NCBI RefSeq assembly: GCF_900103935.1 | Contig: NZ_FNIC01000004.1 | Coordinates: forward strand, 310,001 to 374,000 | DNA from: Nocardioides szechwanensis | Lineage (GTDB): Bacteria > Actinomycetota > Actinomycetes > Propionibacteriales > Nocardioidaceae | Direction of reading: 5' to 3' | Length of the DNA: 64,000 bases | Shown: positions 8,635-18,354 of the stretch, piece by piece | Position numbering within the stretch: position 1 is the stretch's first letter | How the letters are laid out: each line of letters starts with the position of its first letter | The notes under the pieces: generated by a model | Seen by the model: only the letters and a program-made list of their open reading frames with translations | The model's database searches: none | What the model was told of the DNA's origin: nothing | Made by a program: the position numbers and the translations under genes

Positions 8635-9903
8635 TCAGCCCTTGCGGATCTGGGTCTCGGCGATGCCGAGGTCGATCACCGCTCCGGTGCCGTCGAGCAG
8701 GGTGATGCGCAGCGCGATCACGGAGATGCCGTTCTTGATGTGGTGGACCACGGCCTCCTCGAGCTTGGCGATGCCCGGGATCTGCAGCACGCCGGTGGCC
8801 GGGAACGCGTAGGTCTGGCCGTTGGCCCGGATCGACCCGATGGTGGTGCCCTCGGCGTTGCGGGTCAGCGTGGTGCCGGTGCGGGTCACGTTGGCCTTGC
8901 CGGTGATGCCGTCGATGACCAGCTGGCCGTCGCCGATGTTGACCTTGGCGACGTGGCCGAGCTCGTAGGCGGTGGCGAAGCCGGGGCGCTGACGGCCCAT
9001 CTGCTCGCTGTCGAGGCCGCGGACGACCGCCTGGTCACCGAGGTTGACCTGGGCGATGGCCTTGTTCTTGACTTGGCCCTTGGTGCCCTTGCAGGGCATC
9101 AGCGACAGCGGCGTACGACCGACCTTGGCGTTGTCCTCGAGGGCCCTGGCCTGGACACCGGCTGAGAAGCCGCGGAACGTGCCGAACGGTGCGCCCTTCT
9201 GGATCCTGGTCGCGGTGTGGGCGATCCGGGTGCGGGTGTCGGAGGGGATGACCTTGATGTCGAGCGCGTCGACGGCGACCCGGACACCATCGGTGATCTT
9301 CTGCGTCACCTCGTTGCCCACGGCGATGCGGGCCATCCCGGGCACTACGAGAGGCTGGCCGGGCTTGGGGATCTCGAGGACCTGCTCCGGTCCGGCGGCC
9401 GGCTTCATCACGATCTTGGCGACCTGGGTCTCGGTCTGCATCTTGAACTGGGTGCCGTCGTGATAGGCGCGCGACATCGACCGGACGCCCTCGATGGTGA
9501 GCGTGCCCATGGAGCTCTCGGCGATGACGATCTCGGCGACGCTGTGGGTCGCGTACGACGACACCACGTCGCCCTTCTTCTCGGTCCACAGGCGGGTGCG
9601 GAGGCCGCTCAGGGTGCCGATCCCGGGGATCGTGGTCTCCTCGACGAAGTTGCTCTTCGCGATGCCGGCGCGGACCGTGCACCCGATCATCGTGAACGCG
9701 GTCCCGTTGGAGCCGGCGGGCAGCTGGCCTCCGGTGAGGACACTGCCGACGCCGGTGCTGAACAGCGCGAAGCCGGTCTTGACCGTCGCCTTCTGGGCGA
9801 GGGGGGCCGGCGCGGCGGAGGTGGTGGCGGGCGCGGCCGTGAGGACGGTGGCGAGGAGACCGACGCTCGCGGCGATGGTTCCCAGACGGAGAGTCGGGCG
9901 CAT
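8635..9903 (-). CDS. Secreted choice-of-anchor P family protein
   Basis: A 422-residue protein from ATG 9903, chosen because it gives a signal peptide (MRPTLRLGTIAASVGLLATV, then Ala-rich up to about residue 30); the frame extends upstream to 9969 without one. The mature part is a repetitive, Gly/Thr/Val-rich beta protein (FALFSTGVGSVLTGGQLPAG, EETTIPGIGTLSGLRTRLW, TVRAGIAKS). I recognise it as the actinobacterial choice-of-anchor P type, which is exported and of unknown function. No catalytic residues can be named. It is divergent from hutH and has its own hairpin terminator. Confidence 0.75.
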   Translation of the reverse strand: MRPTLRLGTIAASVGLLATVLTAAPATTSAAPAPLAQKATVKTGFALFSTGVGSVLTGGQLPAGSNGTAFTMIGCTVRAGIAKSNFVEETTIPGIGTLSGLRTRLWTEKKGDVVSSYATHSVAEIVIAESSMGTLTIEGVRSMSRAYHDGTQFKMQTETQVAKIVMKPAAGPEQVLEIPKPGQPLVVPGMARIAVGNEVTQKITDGVRVAVDALDIKVIPSDTRTRIAHTATRIQKGAPFGTFRGFSAGVQARALEDNAKVGRTPLSLMPCKGTKGQVKNKAIAQVNLGDQAVVRGLDSEQMGRQRPGFATAYELGHVAKVNIGDGQLVIDGITGKANVTRTGTTLTRNAEGTTIGSIRANGQTYAFPATGVLQIPGIAKLEEAVVHHIKNGISVIALRITLLDGTGAVIDLGIAETQIRKG

Positions 9904-10104
9904 GGCTGTGCTCCTTGGTTCGATGGCAGGTCGGGCCCCCCGGCCCCGAGTCGTTCCTGTGACACCCACTCGGTGCCCAACTTGTTCCTACCCCAAACGG
10001 CCGCCGTGAAGCCCCCGCGGGTATTGCGTCTCATATCTCGGATTCGAGACGGTGCCCTGTCGCCCGGGCTGTCGCGGGGCCCCATGGGGGCGTTGGATGG
10101 GCGC

Positions 10105-11670
10105 ATGACGCCTCAGACGACCTCGCTCTCGCCCCCCACGGTCGTCGTCGACGTCGGTCCGCTGAGCCTGGAGGACGTCGTGTCCGTGGCTCGCGACGGC
10201 GCCCCCGTGGTGCTCGGCGACCAGGCTGTCGCGGCGATCGACCGCGCCCGGGAGGTGGTGGACGGCCTCGCTGCCGCACCCACCCCGGTCTACGGGATCT
10301 CGACCGGCTTCGGCGCCCTGGCCACCCGGCACATCCCCGCCGAGATGCGCGCGCAGCTCCAGCGCTCGCTGGTCCGCTCGCACGCGGCGGGGTCCGGTCC
10401 CGAGGTCGAGCGGGAGGTGGTGCGCGCGCTCATGCTGCTGCGGCTGTCCACGCTCGCGACCGGGCACACCGGCGTACGACGGGAGACAGCGCAGCTGCTC
10501 GCCGACCTGGTCAGCCACGGGATCACGCCGGTGGTGCATGAGTACGGCTCCCTCGGCTGCTCCGGCGACCTGGCGCCGCTGGCGCACTGCGCGCTGGCGC
10601 TGATGGGAGAGGGGCCGGTGCGTGACGCCTCGGGGGCGCTCGTGCCCGCCTCGGAGGCGCTGGCCGCGGCCGGCCTCACGCCGGTCGAGCTGGTGGCAAA
10701 GGAGGGGCTGGCGCTGATCAACGGAACCGACGGCATGCTCGGCATGCTGCTGCTCGCCATCTCCGACCTGCGCCGCCTGCTGCGTACGGCGGACGTCTCG
10801 GCCGCGATGTCGGTCGAGGCCCAGCTCGGCACCGACCGGGTCTTCGCGGCCGACCTCCAGGCGATCCGGCCCCACCCGGGGCAGGCGCTCTCGGCGGCCA
10901 ACCTCACCCGGCTGCTCGCCGACTCCGGTGTCGTCGCCTCGCACCGTGGCCCCGACTGCAACCGGGTGCAGGACGCCTACTCGCTGCGCTGCTCGCCCCA
11001 GGTCAACGGTGCCGCGCGCGACACCGTCGAGCACGCGTCGACGGTGGCGGGCCGCGAGCTGGCCAGCGCCGTCGACAACCCGGTGGTGGTGGGGGACCGG
11101 GTGGAGTCCAACGGCAACTTCCACGGGGCTCCGGTCGCCTACGTGCTGGACTTCCTCGCGATCGTCGCGGCCGACGTGGCCTCGATGAGCGAGCGGCGGA
11201 CCGACCGGTTCCTCGACAAGTCGCGCAGCCACGGGCTGCCGCCGTTCCTCGCCCACGACCCGGGCGTCGACAGCGGTCTGATGATCGCGCAGTACACCCA
11301 GGCCGCGATCGTCTCGGAGCTGAAGCGGCTGGCGGTGCCGGCCTCGGTCGACTCGATCCCGTCCAGCGCGATGCAGGAGGACCACGTCTCGATGGGGTGG
11401 TCGGCCGCTCGCAAGCTGCGCCGATCGGTGGACGGCCTGACCCGAGTCGTGGCCATCGAGGTGCTCACCGCTGCGCGAGCGCTCGACCTGCGCGCGCCGC
11501 TCACGCCGTCGCCCGCCACCGCTGCCGTCGTACGGCTTCTGCGGGAGGGTGGGGTCGAGGGCCCCGGCCCCGACCGCCACCTGTCCCCGGAGATCGAGGC
11601 CGCCGTGGAGCTGGTGCGGTCCGGGGCCGTCGTCACCGCCGTCGAAGAAGTGATCGGAGAGCTCGCATGA
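10105..11670 (+). CDS. hutH: Histidine ammonia-lyase
   Basis: A 521-residue protein that deaminates L-histidine to urocanate, the first step of histidine breakdown. The start at ATG 10105 gives the usual length; the frame stays open far upstream without support. Family signatures include [15 protein letters not shown], the MIO cofactor loop [15 protein letters not shown] (residues 152-154 Cys-Ser-Gly where enterobacterial and Pseudomonas enzymes have Ala-Ser-Gly), [30 protein letters not shown] and [13 protein letters not shown]. Cys in the MIO triad is, from memory, usual for actinobacterial enzymes. The stop overlaps the ATG of hutU (ATGA), so the two form an operon. Confidence 0.96.
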   Translation: MTPQTTSLSPPTVVVDVGPLSLEDVVSVARDGAPVVLGDQAVAAIDRAREVVDGLAAAPTPVYGISTGFGALATRHIPAEMRAQLQRSLVRSHAAGSGPEVEREVVRALMLLRLSTLATGHTGVRRETAQLLADLVSHGITPVVHEYGSLGCSGDLAPLAHCALALMGEGPVRDASGALVPASEALAAAGLTPVELVAKEGLALINGTDGMLGMLLLAISDLRRLLRTADVSAAMSVEAQLGTDRVFAADLQAIRPHPGQALSAANLTRLLADSGVVASHRGPDCNRVQDAYSLRCSPQVNGAARDTVEHASTVAGRELASAVDNPVVVGDRVESNGNFHGAPVAYVLDFLAIVAADVASMSERRTDRFLDKSRSHGLPPFLAHDPGVDSGLMIAQYTQAAIVSELKRLAVPASVDSIPSSAMQEDHVSMGWSAARKLRRSVDGLTRVVAIEVLTAARALDLRAPLTPSPATAAVVRLLREGGVEGPGPDRHLSPEIEAAVELVRSGAVVTAVEEVIGELA

Positions 11671-13328
11671 CCGAGTCCAACCCGCGCTTGCCCATCCACG
11701 CGGCCACCGGCACCGAGCTGACCGCGCGGTCGTGGCAGACCGAGGCGCCGCTGCGGATGCTGATGAACAACCTCGACCCGGAGGTCGCTGAGCGTCCCGA
11801 GGACCTGGTCGTCTACGGCGGCACCGGGCGGGCCGCGCGCAGCTGGGAGGCGTACGACGCCCTGGTGCGGACGCTGCGCACGCTCGGCGACGACGAGACG
11901 CTGCTCGTGCAGTCGGGCAAGCCGGTCGGGGTCATGCGCACGCACGAGTGGGCGCCGCGGGTGCTGATCGCCAACTCCAACCTGGTCGGCGACTGGGCCA
12001 ACTGGGAGGAGTTCCGGCGGCTGGAGGACCTCGGACTCACGATGTATGGCCAGATGACCGCCGGTTCGTGGATCTACATCGGGACCCAGGGCATCCTCCA
12101 GGGCACGTTCGAGACGTTCGCGGCCGTGGCGGACAAGCGGTTCGACGGGACCCTCGCCGGCACGATCACGGTGACGGCGGGCCTGGGTGGCATGGGCGGC
12201 GCCCAGCCGCTGGCGGTCACCATGAACGACGGCGTGGTCATCTGCATCGAGTGCGACCAGTCGCGGATCACCCGACGGATCGAGCACCGCTACCTCGACG
12301 TCCAGGCGGCGTCGCTGACCGAGGCGGTGTCGATGGCGGTGGCGGCGCGCGAGGAGCGGCGGCCGCTGTCGATCGGCGTACTCGGCAACGCGGCCGTCAT
12401 GCTGCCCGAGCTGCTCGAGACCGGCGCGCCGATCGACATCGTCACCGACCAGACGTCGGCCCACGACCCGCTCTACTACCTGCCGGCCGGCACGTCGTAC
12501 GACGACTGGGCGACCGAGCGGGAGGCCGACCCGGTCGGCTTCACCAAGCGGGCGCAGGAGTCGATGGCGACGCACGTGCGGGCGATGGTGGAGTTCCAGG
12601 ACGCCGGGGCCGAGGTGTTCGACTACGGCAACTCGATCCGCGACGAGGCGCGCAAGGGCGGCTACGACCGGGCCTTCGAGTTCCCCGGGTTCGTGCCGGC
12701 CTACATCCGGCCGCTGTTCTGCGAGGGCAAGGGACCGTTCCGCTGGGCGGCGCTGTCGGGCGACCCCGCTGACATCGAGGCCACCGACCGCGCGATCCTC
12801 GAGCTCTTCCCCGACAACGCGCGGCTGCGGAAGTGGATCACCATGGCCGGTGAACGGGTCGCCTACCAGGGGCTGCCGGCGCGCATCTGCTGGCTCGGCT
12901 ATGGCGAACGCCACCTGGCGGGGCTGAAGTTCAACGAGATGGTCGCCTCGGGCGAGCTGAAGGCCCCGATCGTCATCGGCCGGGACCACCTCGACTGCGG
13001 CTCCGTCGCCTCGCCGTACCGCGAGACCGAGGCGATGCTCGACGGCTCCGACGCCATCGCCGACTGGGCGATCCTCAACGCCCTGGTCAACACCGCCTCC
13101 GGCGCCACCTGGGTCTCGTTCCACCACGGTGGGGGCGTCGGCATGGGCCGCTCGCTCCACGCCGGCCAGGTCTGCGTCGCCGACGGGACCGAGCTGGCGG
13201 CCCAGAAGATCGAGCGCGTCCTCACCAACGACCCCGGCATGGGCGTCATCCGTCACGTCGACGCCGGCTACGACCGCGCCTCCGAAGTCGCCTCCACCCG
13301 CGGCGTCCGCATCCCCATGCAGGAGTAG
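11667..13328 (+). CDS. hutU: Urocanate hydratase (urocanase)
   Basis: A 553-residue NAD-dependent enzyme converting urocanate to 4-imidazolone-5-propionate. Start ATG 11667 overlaps the hutH stop by four bases. Typical blocks are seen: [53 protein letters not shown] (dinucleotide site), [34 protein letters not shown] and [15 protein letters not shown]. Length matches the family. A long palindrome starts four bases past the stop. Confidence 0.97.
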   Translation: MTESNPRLPIHAATGTELTARSWQTEAPLRMLMNNLDPEVAERPEDLVVYGGTGRAARSWEAYDALVRTLRTLGDDETLLVQSGKPVGVMRTHEWAPRVLIANSNLVGDWANWEEFRRLEDLGLTMYGQMTAGSWIYIGTQGILQGTFETFAAVADKRFDGTLAGTITVTAGLGGMGGAQPLAVTMNDGVVICIECDQSRITRRIEHRYLDVQAASLTEAVSMAVAAREERRPLSIGVLGNAAVMLPELLETGAPIDIVTDQTSAHDPLYYLPAGTSYDDWATEREADPVGFTKRAQESMATHVRAMVEFQDAGAEVFDYGNSIRDEARKGGYDRAFEFPGFVPAYIRPLFCEGKGPFRWAALSGDPADIEATDRAILELFPDNARLRKWITMAGERVAYQGLPARICWLGYGERHLAGLKFNEMVASGELKAPIVIGRDHLDCGSVASPYRETEAMLDGSDAIADWAILNALVNTASGATWVSFHHGGGVGMGRSLHAGQVCVADGTELAAQKIERVLTNDPGMGVIRHVDAGYDRASEVASTRGVRIPMQE

Positions 13329-13332
13329 CGCC

Positions 13333-13397
13333 GGAAAGTACGGAACGTTTTCGACCTGGATCAGCCAAATCCAGGTCGAAAACGTTCCGTACTTTCC
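13333..13397. repeat. Perfect 29-bp palindrome, copy 1 of a two-copy repeat; probable hutHU terminator
   Basis: Left arm 13333-13361 begins GGAAAGTACGGAACG and ends TCGACCTGGAT; right arm 13369-13397 is its exact complement, with a 7-base loop (CAGCCAA). It lies just after the hutU stop and may end that transcript. The first 30 bases recur with three changes at 14554, so this is a repeated element and not only a terminator. Confidence 0.85.
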
Positions 13398-13513
13398 CGG
13401 CCGCTGACCACCGCGACGCCACGAACCATGCACAGACCCGCCGACCGACGGCGCCATGCACAGGTTGATGTAGTCGCGGCGTCGGCTCGACGCGAGGGCG
13501 GCATACGTCGTGG

Positions 13514-14638
13514 ATGAAACGACTGCACTGGGACCCGGTTTGCCTGCGGCCCGAAGGACTTGTGTCACCGAGTCGGGTGGACCCGTCAGGACTCGAGGGC
13601 CCAACCTGGCGGACCGCCAATGGCCCCAATTGGGACCGCGTGAGCCGCGGCCTCTATGTGCCGGCAAACCGACCGAAGGTCGTCGAGCAGCGCATCGTCG
13701 AACAGGCTGCGCGACTCCTCTCGGACGCCACCGCGGGATGTGTGACGGCATGGGCAGCCCTGCGGTGGCACGGAGCCAACTTCTTCGACGGCCTCGACAA
13801 CGATGGCGTGACACTCCTTCCGGTCCCCATGGTGCTGGGGGGTGGGGGACACAAGCTGCGGCAGGTCGCGGGTTCGCACGTCTCCCGTGAGCAGCTCCCC
13901 TGGAACGACCGCGAAGTCGTCGACGGCGTGCCCGTGACGACGGTGGCGCGGGCGCTCTTCGACGAGGTCCATCGGCGCGGCCGACTGTGGCCGGCGGTGA
14001 GCGCCATCGACATGGCGGCCGCGGCAGGTCTAATCTCCGTGTGGCTGTTCGCGACCTACGTCGGCAACATGAACTCGCGCAACGGCGCCCCTTTGGCGCG
14101 CGAGGCGTGCTCCCTTGCTGTTGACGAGAGCCGCTCGCCGCTCGAGACCTGGCTGCGCCTGATCTGGCTGATCCTCGCGGGGCTCCCCGAGCCCCTGGTG
14201 AACCACCCTGTCTACGACTTGGACGGCCGTTTGCTCGGTATCCCGGACCTCTTCGATCCGATCGCGGGTCTCGTGGTCGAGTACGACGGAGCGCACCACA
14301 CCATCGGAGACCAACCCCTGCGCGACTTGGTACGTGAGGAGAGGTTTCGTGATCACGGGCTTGAGTACATTGCCATCGTCAAGGGGCAGAGCAGGGCGGC
14401 GGTGGCCCGCAGGCTCGTCGCGGCACGCGCTCGCGCCCCCTTCCGCCCGCCGCCTTCGCGGGCCTGGACCGTGGACCGCCCCGCTTGGGACCCGGAGCCT
14501 GAGAACCTGACCGCGAGGCTCGAGCGTCTGGGGCTGGCGCCCTACCTGACCGGGGAAAGTACGGAACGCAATCGACCTGGATCCTGGGCTGAGGGGGCGA
14601 AAACGTTCCGTACTTTCCGGGGATCTCAGCCGGCGTAG
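13514..14638 (+). CDS. DUF559 / AbiEi-like family protein with a palindrome-encoded C-terminus
   Basis: A 374-residue protein distantly like the broken gene at 958-1738. Visible blocks: VSRGLYVPANRPKVVEQRIV and AWAALRWHGANFF (N-terminal half), VTTVARALFDEVHRRGRLWP, RSPLETWLRLIWLI, and IPDLFDPIAGLVVEYDGAHH followed by RDLVREERFRDHGLEYIAIV. The last resembles the Vsr/DUF559 nuclease-like core. No partner toxin gene is adjacent. The final 28 residues (from about GESTERNRPGSW to the end) are read through the second palindrome copy, so the natural stop was probably lost or moved. The stop at 14636-14638 overlaps the convergent lipoprotein gene. Confidence 0.7.
   Translation: MKRLHWDPVCLRPEGLVSPSRVDPSGLEGPTWRTANGPNWDRVSRGLYVPANRPKVVEQRIVEQAARLLSDATAGCVTAWAALRWHGANFFDGLDNDGVTLLPVPMVLGGGGHKLRQVAGSHVSREQLPWNDREVVDGVPVTTVARALFDEVHRRGRLWPAVSAIDMAAAAGLISVWLFATYVGNMNSRNGAPLAREACSLAVDESRSPLETWLRLIWLILAGLPEPLVNHPVYDLDGRLLGIPDLFDPIAGLVVEYDGAHHTIGDQPLRDLVREERFRDHGLEYIAIVKGQSRAAVARRLVAARARAPFRPPPSRAWTVDRPAWDPEPENLTARLERLGLAPYLTGESTERNRPGSWAEGAKTFRTFRGSQPA
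14554..14618. repeat. Palindromic repeat copy 2, inside the end of the DUF559-like gene
   Basis: Arms GGAAAGTACGGAACG (14554-14568) and complement (14604-14618). The left arm plus the next bases match copy 1 (13333 onward) at 27 of 30 positions, while the centre has diverged (CTGGGCTGAGGGGG). Both copies have the same 65-base overall length. The two copies bracket the DUF559-like gene. Confidence 0.85.
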
Positions 14639-15150
14639 AAGCCGATCATGTCGGTGGTGACGGTGAGGTCGGGGAGAAGGGTGCCGTCCGCGGCGACCAG
14701 GCCGGTCATGGTGAGGGTGCCGGTGACGCCGTTGAAGCCGTCGATGCTGGGCGGGCCGAGCGTCATGGTGCCGCTGCCCTCGACGATCGCCTGCTCGCCG
14801 GAGACACGGCCGTTCAGGATGTCGTTGCACTGGTCGCCGATCAGGTCCGTGCCGGTCTGCAAGGTCGCCGTGACCTCGGGGTCGGGGAGGGTGAGCTCCA
14901 GCGCGGTGGGCTGCGCGGCCGAGCGGTCGCGCTGCTCGACGTAGACCTGGATCACCTGGGATCCGTCGGCATCGGCGGCCCAGAAGAACGCCTCGCCGCA
15001 GCCGCCGCTCGCGGCGACCTCGAACGCGGGCCCGGACGAGGTCGAGGTACCCCCGGGGTCGACGGCACGGGTGTCGTCCGGCTCGTCGGAGCACGCGGCC
15101 AGAGACAGGGCGAGGGCCAGCGAGGAGGCGGCGATCACGGGGGTGCGCAT
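14626..15150 (-). CDS. Putative lipoprotein, function unknown
   Basis: About 174 residues from ATG 15150, chosen over the frame opening at 15186 because it yields a lipoprotein signal (MRTPVIAASSLALALSLAAC, lipobox Cys20). After a Ser/Thr linker the domain reads GGCGEAFFWAADADGSQV, ALELTLPDPEVTATLQTG, IGDQCNDIL, and TMTLGPPSIDGFNGVTGTL. It has three cysteines in the mature part besides the lipid-bearing one. I do not recognise the family. It ends convergently with the DUF559-like gene, overlapping by 13 bases. Confidence 0.75.
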   Translation of the reverse strand: MRTPVIAASSLALALSLAACSDEPDDTRAVDPGGTSTSSGPAFEVAASGGCGEAFFWAADADGSQVIQVYVEQRDRSAAQPTALELTLPDPEVTATLQTGTDLIGDQCNDILNGRVSGEQAIVEGSGTMTLGPPSIDGFNGVTGTLTMTGLVAADGTLLPDLTVTTDMIGFYAG

Positions 15151-15189
15151 GCCGGTTGGACGCCGGCCGCTCCGGAGGAGTTCCACTGG

Positions 15190-15239
15190 TTGACGGTAGA
15201 CGCGGACCGGCCTACGTTGTCCTCAACCATTCGGTTGAG
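15190..15239 (+). promoter_or_regulatory. Promoter with operator-like inverted repeat for the TIGR03086 gene
   Basis: TTGACG (15190-15195), a 17-base spacer and TACGTT (15213-15218) form a good vegetative promoter. Right after the -10 lies CTCAACC-ATTC-GGTTGAG (15222-15239), an inverted repeat at the expected transcription start. The sequence resembles operators of ArsR-type repressors in front of similar genes; the regulator is not in the window. Confidence 0.6.
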
Positions 15240-15250
15240 AAAGGACGGTC

Positions 15251-15799
15251 ATGACCCCAGCCGAGGAGTACCGCGAGATCGTGAGGACGTTCACCGACCG
15301 GGTGCGGGGCACCACTGACTGGGACGCGCCGGCGCCGGTGGCGGGGTGGACGGCGCGCGACGTGGTGCGGCACCTGGTCGAGTGGTTCCCGGCGTTCCTG
15401 GAGGGCGGGGCCGGCATCACGCTGCCCACGGGGCCCTCGGTCGACGAGGACCCGGTCGCCGCGTGGACGACCTTCAGCGAGGGGGTCCAGTCGCTGCTCG
15501 ACGACCCGACCTCCGAAGCCAAGGTGCTGACCAACCCGCACATCGGCGAGGTGCCGGTGCCGACCGCGATCTCCCGCTTCTTCACCGCCGACGTGTTCAT
15601 GCACACCTGGGACCTGGCCCGCGCGACCGGCCAGGACGAGACGCTGGACCCGCAACGCTGCGCCGAGATGCTGGCCGGCATGGAGCCGTTGGACGACGTG
15701 CTCCGGCAGAGCGGGCAGTACGGCGCCAAGGTCGACGTCCCTGCCGATGCTGACGTTCAGACGCGGCTGCTGGCCTTCATCGGTCGCGACCCACGCTGA
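15251..15799 (+). CDS. TIGR03086 family metal-binding protein (DinB/maleylpyruvate isomerase-like)
   Basis: A 182-residue four-helix protein. [19 protein letters not shown] and [20 protein letters not shown] carry the three expected metal-ligand regions (H in each of the two motifs, E in VEW) of the mycothiol-dependent maleylpyruvate-isomerase-like DinB fold. Many members are annotated only as TIGR03086. It may act in mycothiol-linked detoxification, but the substrate is unknown. A ribosome site AAAGGACGG precedes ATG 15251, and the inverted repeat just upstream suggests repressor control. It overlaps the convergent dtd gene by 23 bases. Confidence 0.85.
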   Translation: MTPAEEYREIVRTFTDRVRGTTDWDAPAPVAGWTARDVVRHLVEWFPAFLEGGAGITLPTGPSVDEDPVAAWTTFSEGVQSLLDDPTSEAKVLTNPHIGEVPVPTAISRFFTADVFMHTWDLARATGQDETLDPQRCAEMLAGMEPLDDVLRQSGQYGAKVDVPADADVQTRLLAFIGRDPR

Positions 15800-16229
15800 C
15801 CCGCGGGCTGTCGAGCACCAGCGTGATCGGGCCGTCGTTGACCGACTCGACCTGCATGTCGGCGCCGAACGCACCCCGCGAGACCTGCGCCCCGAGACGC
15901 GAGAGCTCGGAGCAGAAGGCGTCGAACAGAGGTTCGCTGACGGGTCCGGGGGCGGCGGCCTGCCAGGTCGGGCGGCGGCCCTTGCGGGCGTCGCCGTAGA
16001 GGGTGAACTGGCTGACGACCAGGATCGGGGCGCCCACCTCGGAGGCTGACCGTTCGTCGCGCAGCAGCCGGAGCTCCCATACCTTGCGGGCGGTCCAGGC
16101 GAGGTCGGCGGGGCCGTCGTCGTGGGTGACGCCGAGGTAGACCAGCAGCCCGGGCTCGCGGGTCTCGCCGACCACGTCGCCGCCGACCGTGACCCGGGCT
16201 CGCAGGGTGCGCTGGATGACTGCTCGCAT
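15777..16229 (-). CDS. dtd: D-aminoacyl-tRNA deacylase
   Basis: A 150-residue protein, normal length for the family, starting at ATG 16229 ([17 protein letters not shown]); the frame extends to 16289 but the family starts here. It hydrolyses D-amino acids mischarged on tRNA. Both catalytic signatures are present: [17 protein letters not shown] (the SQF motif) and [11 protein letters not shown] (the N-x-GP-x-T motif near the C-terminus). It is divergent from the M48 peptidase gene, 48 bases apart. Confidence 0.95.
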   Translation of the reverse strand: MRAVIQRTLRARVTVGGDVVGETREPGLLVYLGVTHDDGPADLAWTARKVWELRLLRDERSASEVGAPILVVSQFTLYGDARKGRRPTWQAAAPGPVSEPLFDAFCSELSRLGAQVSRGAFGADMQVESVNDGPITLVLDSPRVSVGRDR

Positions 16230-16277
16230 GGGGGCCATCCTGGTCCACGGCGACCGTCCGTGTGCCACGCTGGCCGG

Positions 16278-17291
16278 GTGACGAACCAACCGGCTCGCTC
16301 TCGGGCCACCCTGACCGGCATCAGCTCACGCGCGTGGGAGCACCCCGCCGACCAGGGCGCCCTGGTGGCCCTGCGCAAGCTGAAGGGCTTCGACACGGTG
16401 CTCAAGGCCGTGTCCGGGATGTTCAACGAACGCGCCTTCCGGCTGGTCTTCCTCGGCTCGGCCGTACGCGTCGACGAGCGGCAGTTCCCCGCGCTCCACT
16501 ACCTCCTCGGCGACGTGGCGCGGGTGCTCGACGCCGAGGAGCTCCCCGAGATGTACGTCGCCGCCAACCCGGTCCTCAACGCGATGACGATCGGGATGAA
16601 CAAGCCCTTCATCGTGCTCAACTCCGGCCTGGTCGACCTGCTCGACGACGAGGAGCTGCGCTTCGTGATCGCCCACGAGCTGGGTCACGCGATCAGCGGG
16701 CACGCGGTCTACCAGACTCTGCTCCAGCGGCTGCTCGTCCTCAGCGGGGTGCTCAGCAGCCTTCCGTTCGGCGGCCTGGGGGTCCGGGCGATCACGGCCG
16801 CGCTCTACGAGTGGTCGCGCAAGGCCGAGCTCTCGGCCGACCGGGCCGGGCTGCTCGCCACCCAGGACCCCGCCGCGGCGTTCCGGGTGCACATGCAGCT
16901 CGCCAGCGGCGGGCACCTCGACCACCTCGACACGACGTCGTTCTTCGCGCAGGGCCAGGAGTACCTCGACTCCAGCGACCTGCGCGACTCCGTGCTCAAG
17001 CTGCTGCTGATCGAGAACCGCACGCACCCGTTCGCCGTCGTCCGCGCCGCCGAGCTGCGTCGCTGGGTCGACTCCGGCGACTACACCCGCTACCTCGCCG
17101 GCGGCTACCCGCGCCGCACCACCGACGACGACGCCAAGGTCACCGACGCCGCCAGGGCCGCGGCCGCCAGCTACTCCGAGACCTTCCAGCAGTCGCAGGA
17201 CGTGCTCGGCAAGCTCGTGCACGACATCGCCGGCGTCGCGGGCAGCGTCAAGCTCTGGCTCGACGAGAGGCTGCGCCGCGACGACGGCTGA
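16278..17291 (+). CDS. M48 family zinc metallopeptidase
   Basis: A 337-residue protein from GTG 16278. The zinc site HELGH is at residues 133-137 ([13 protein letters not shown]) and the third ligand is in [13 protein letters not shown]. Typical substrate-groove sequence [20 protein letters not shown] precedes it. A hydrophobic stretch after the zinc motif ([18 protein letters not shown]) may be a membrane hairpin. There is no signal peptide. Members of this group resemble HtpX/Ste24 peptidases and likely act on membrane or misfolded proteins. Confidence 0.9.
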   Translation: MTNQPARSRATLTGISSRAWEHPADQGALVALRKLKGFDTVLKAVSGMFNERAFRLVFLGSAVRVDERQFPALHYLLGDVARVLDAEELPEMYVAANPVLNAMTIGMNKPFIVLNSGLVDLLDDEELRFVIAHELGHAISGHAVYQTLLQRLLVLSGVLSSLPFGGLGVRAITAALYEWSRKAELSADRAGLLATQDPAAAFRVHMQLASGGHLDHLDTTSFFAQGQEYLDSSDLRDSVLKLLLIENRTHPFAVVRAAELRRWVDSGDYTRYLAGGYPRRTTDDDAKVTDAARAAAASYSETFQQSQDVLGKLVHDIAGVAGSVKLWLDERLRRDDG

Positions 17292-17295
17292 GGTC

Positions 17296-18354
17296 CTACT
17301 CGACCGGCGAGGTGGTCGGCACCGGTGAGGTCACCGGCGGTACAACGGCGAACGGCGGCTCCGGCGTCGTCACCGGGCCGGCGTCCCGCCGCTCTGCCTC
17401 CTCCAGGCACGAACCGCGCCGCTGCTCGCGCTGGGCCAGGGGGAAGACGTTGAAGAGCTGACTGGTGCCGTTGAACCACCCGCAGCCGACGGTGCGCTCC
17501 GCGCCGCGACCCAGGTGCGCGTCGCCGGCGCGTACGTCGAGCGGCTCGCCGTTGGCGCGGAACAGCTGGGCGCCCTGGATGAGCCGCCCGTCGCGGTTGT
17601 AGGCGAACACGTTGCGCACCTCGCGGCCGTCGACCCGCAGGCCGGGCTGGTGCCGGCCGTCGCGGTAGCCGGCGGAGTAGCCGCTGTAGTCGCTGTGCTC
17701 GTGCTGCCCCGCGAGCTGGAAGCTGAACGGCAGCAGCAACGCCGTGACGTTGGCCGCGATCAGCAGCAACCGCGTGAGCAGCGGGCGGTCCGGGCCGGAG
17801 CGGGGCCACAGGCGCCCGAGCCCGATCAGGGCGCTGAGGACGATCGCGACGGCGAGGACGAGCGGACCCAGCAGGTCGATGCCCAGCGTGGGCACGAGGG
17901 TGACGTTCTCCCACTCGCCGGCCACCTGGTCGAGGAAGGTCACGACGATCCAGGCGCGCAGGGCCCACCACGCGGGACGCAGGGCCTCGGCGACGCTCCA
18001 CGCCTGCCGGCTCCACGGGCGCAGCTCGACCTCCGCCAGCAGCCACGCCCGCATGCGGTCCAGGTCGTCGCCGAGGTCGCCCGGTCGGCGCACGGGAGGC
18101 AGCCAGCGCCGGCGGACCCGGGTCTGCTCGGGCAGGCCGGCCGCGGCGCGCAGCTCGGCGGCGTACGCCGTGGGGTCGCCCAGGACGTCGGCCCACAGGC
18201 CGGGGCTCTCGGCGAGCTGGTCGGACAGGTCGGCTTCGAGCCCGCCGACCAGCTCCTCGCGCTCCTCGTCGCTCAGGTCGGCCAGCCGGGCGCGGACCTC
18301 CGACACGAAGGTCTCGACCTCGGGCCGGGTGGGGATGTGAAGGGTGTCGTTCAC
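17296..18354 (-). CDS. HAAS-domain membrane protein co-regulated with PadR
   Basis: A 352-residue protein from GTG 18354, which overlaps the PadR stop by four bases (GTGA). Residues about 1-60 form a HAAS/DUF1700-type helical domain (VSEVRARLADLSDEEREELV, GGLEADLSDQLAESPGLWAD), followed by membrane segments around residues 135-230 (ALRAWIVVTFLDQVAG, LLGPLVLAVAIVLSALIGLG, LLLIAANVTALLLPFSFQLA). The C-terminal third is probably outside the cell and ends in a Thr/Pro-rich tail. HAAS proteins typically pair with PadR regulators; the physiological signal is unknown. Confidence 0.8.
   Translation of the reverse strand: MNDTLHIPTRPEVETFVSEVRARLADLSDEEREELVGGLEADLSDQLAESPGLWADVLGDPTAYAAELRAAAGLPEQTRVRRRWLPPVRRPGDLGDDLDRMRAWLLAEVELRPWSRQAWSVAEALRPAWWALRAWIVVTFLDQVAGEWENVTLVPTLGIDLLGPLVLAVAIVLSALIGLGRLWPRSGPDRPLLTRLLLIAANVTALLLPFSFQLAGQHEHSDYSGYSAGYRDGRHQPGLRVDGREVRNVFAYNRDGRLIQGAQLFRANGEPLDVRAGDAHLGRGAERTVGCGWFNGTSQLFNVFPLAQREQRRGSCLEEAERRDAGPVTTPEPPFAVVPPVTSPVPTTSPVE

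Noticed and set aside
5297..8812. A plus-strand open frame of about 1170 codons across three leftward genes
   Set aside because: It spans several clearly real genes on the other strand, has low-complexity V/G/A/R composition, and no ribosome site or motif.
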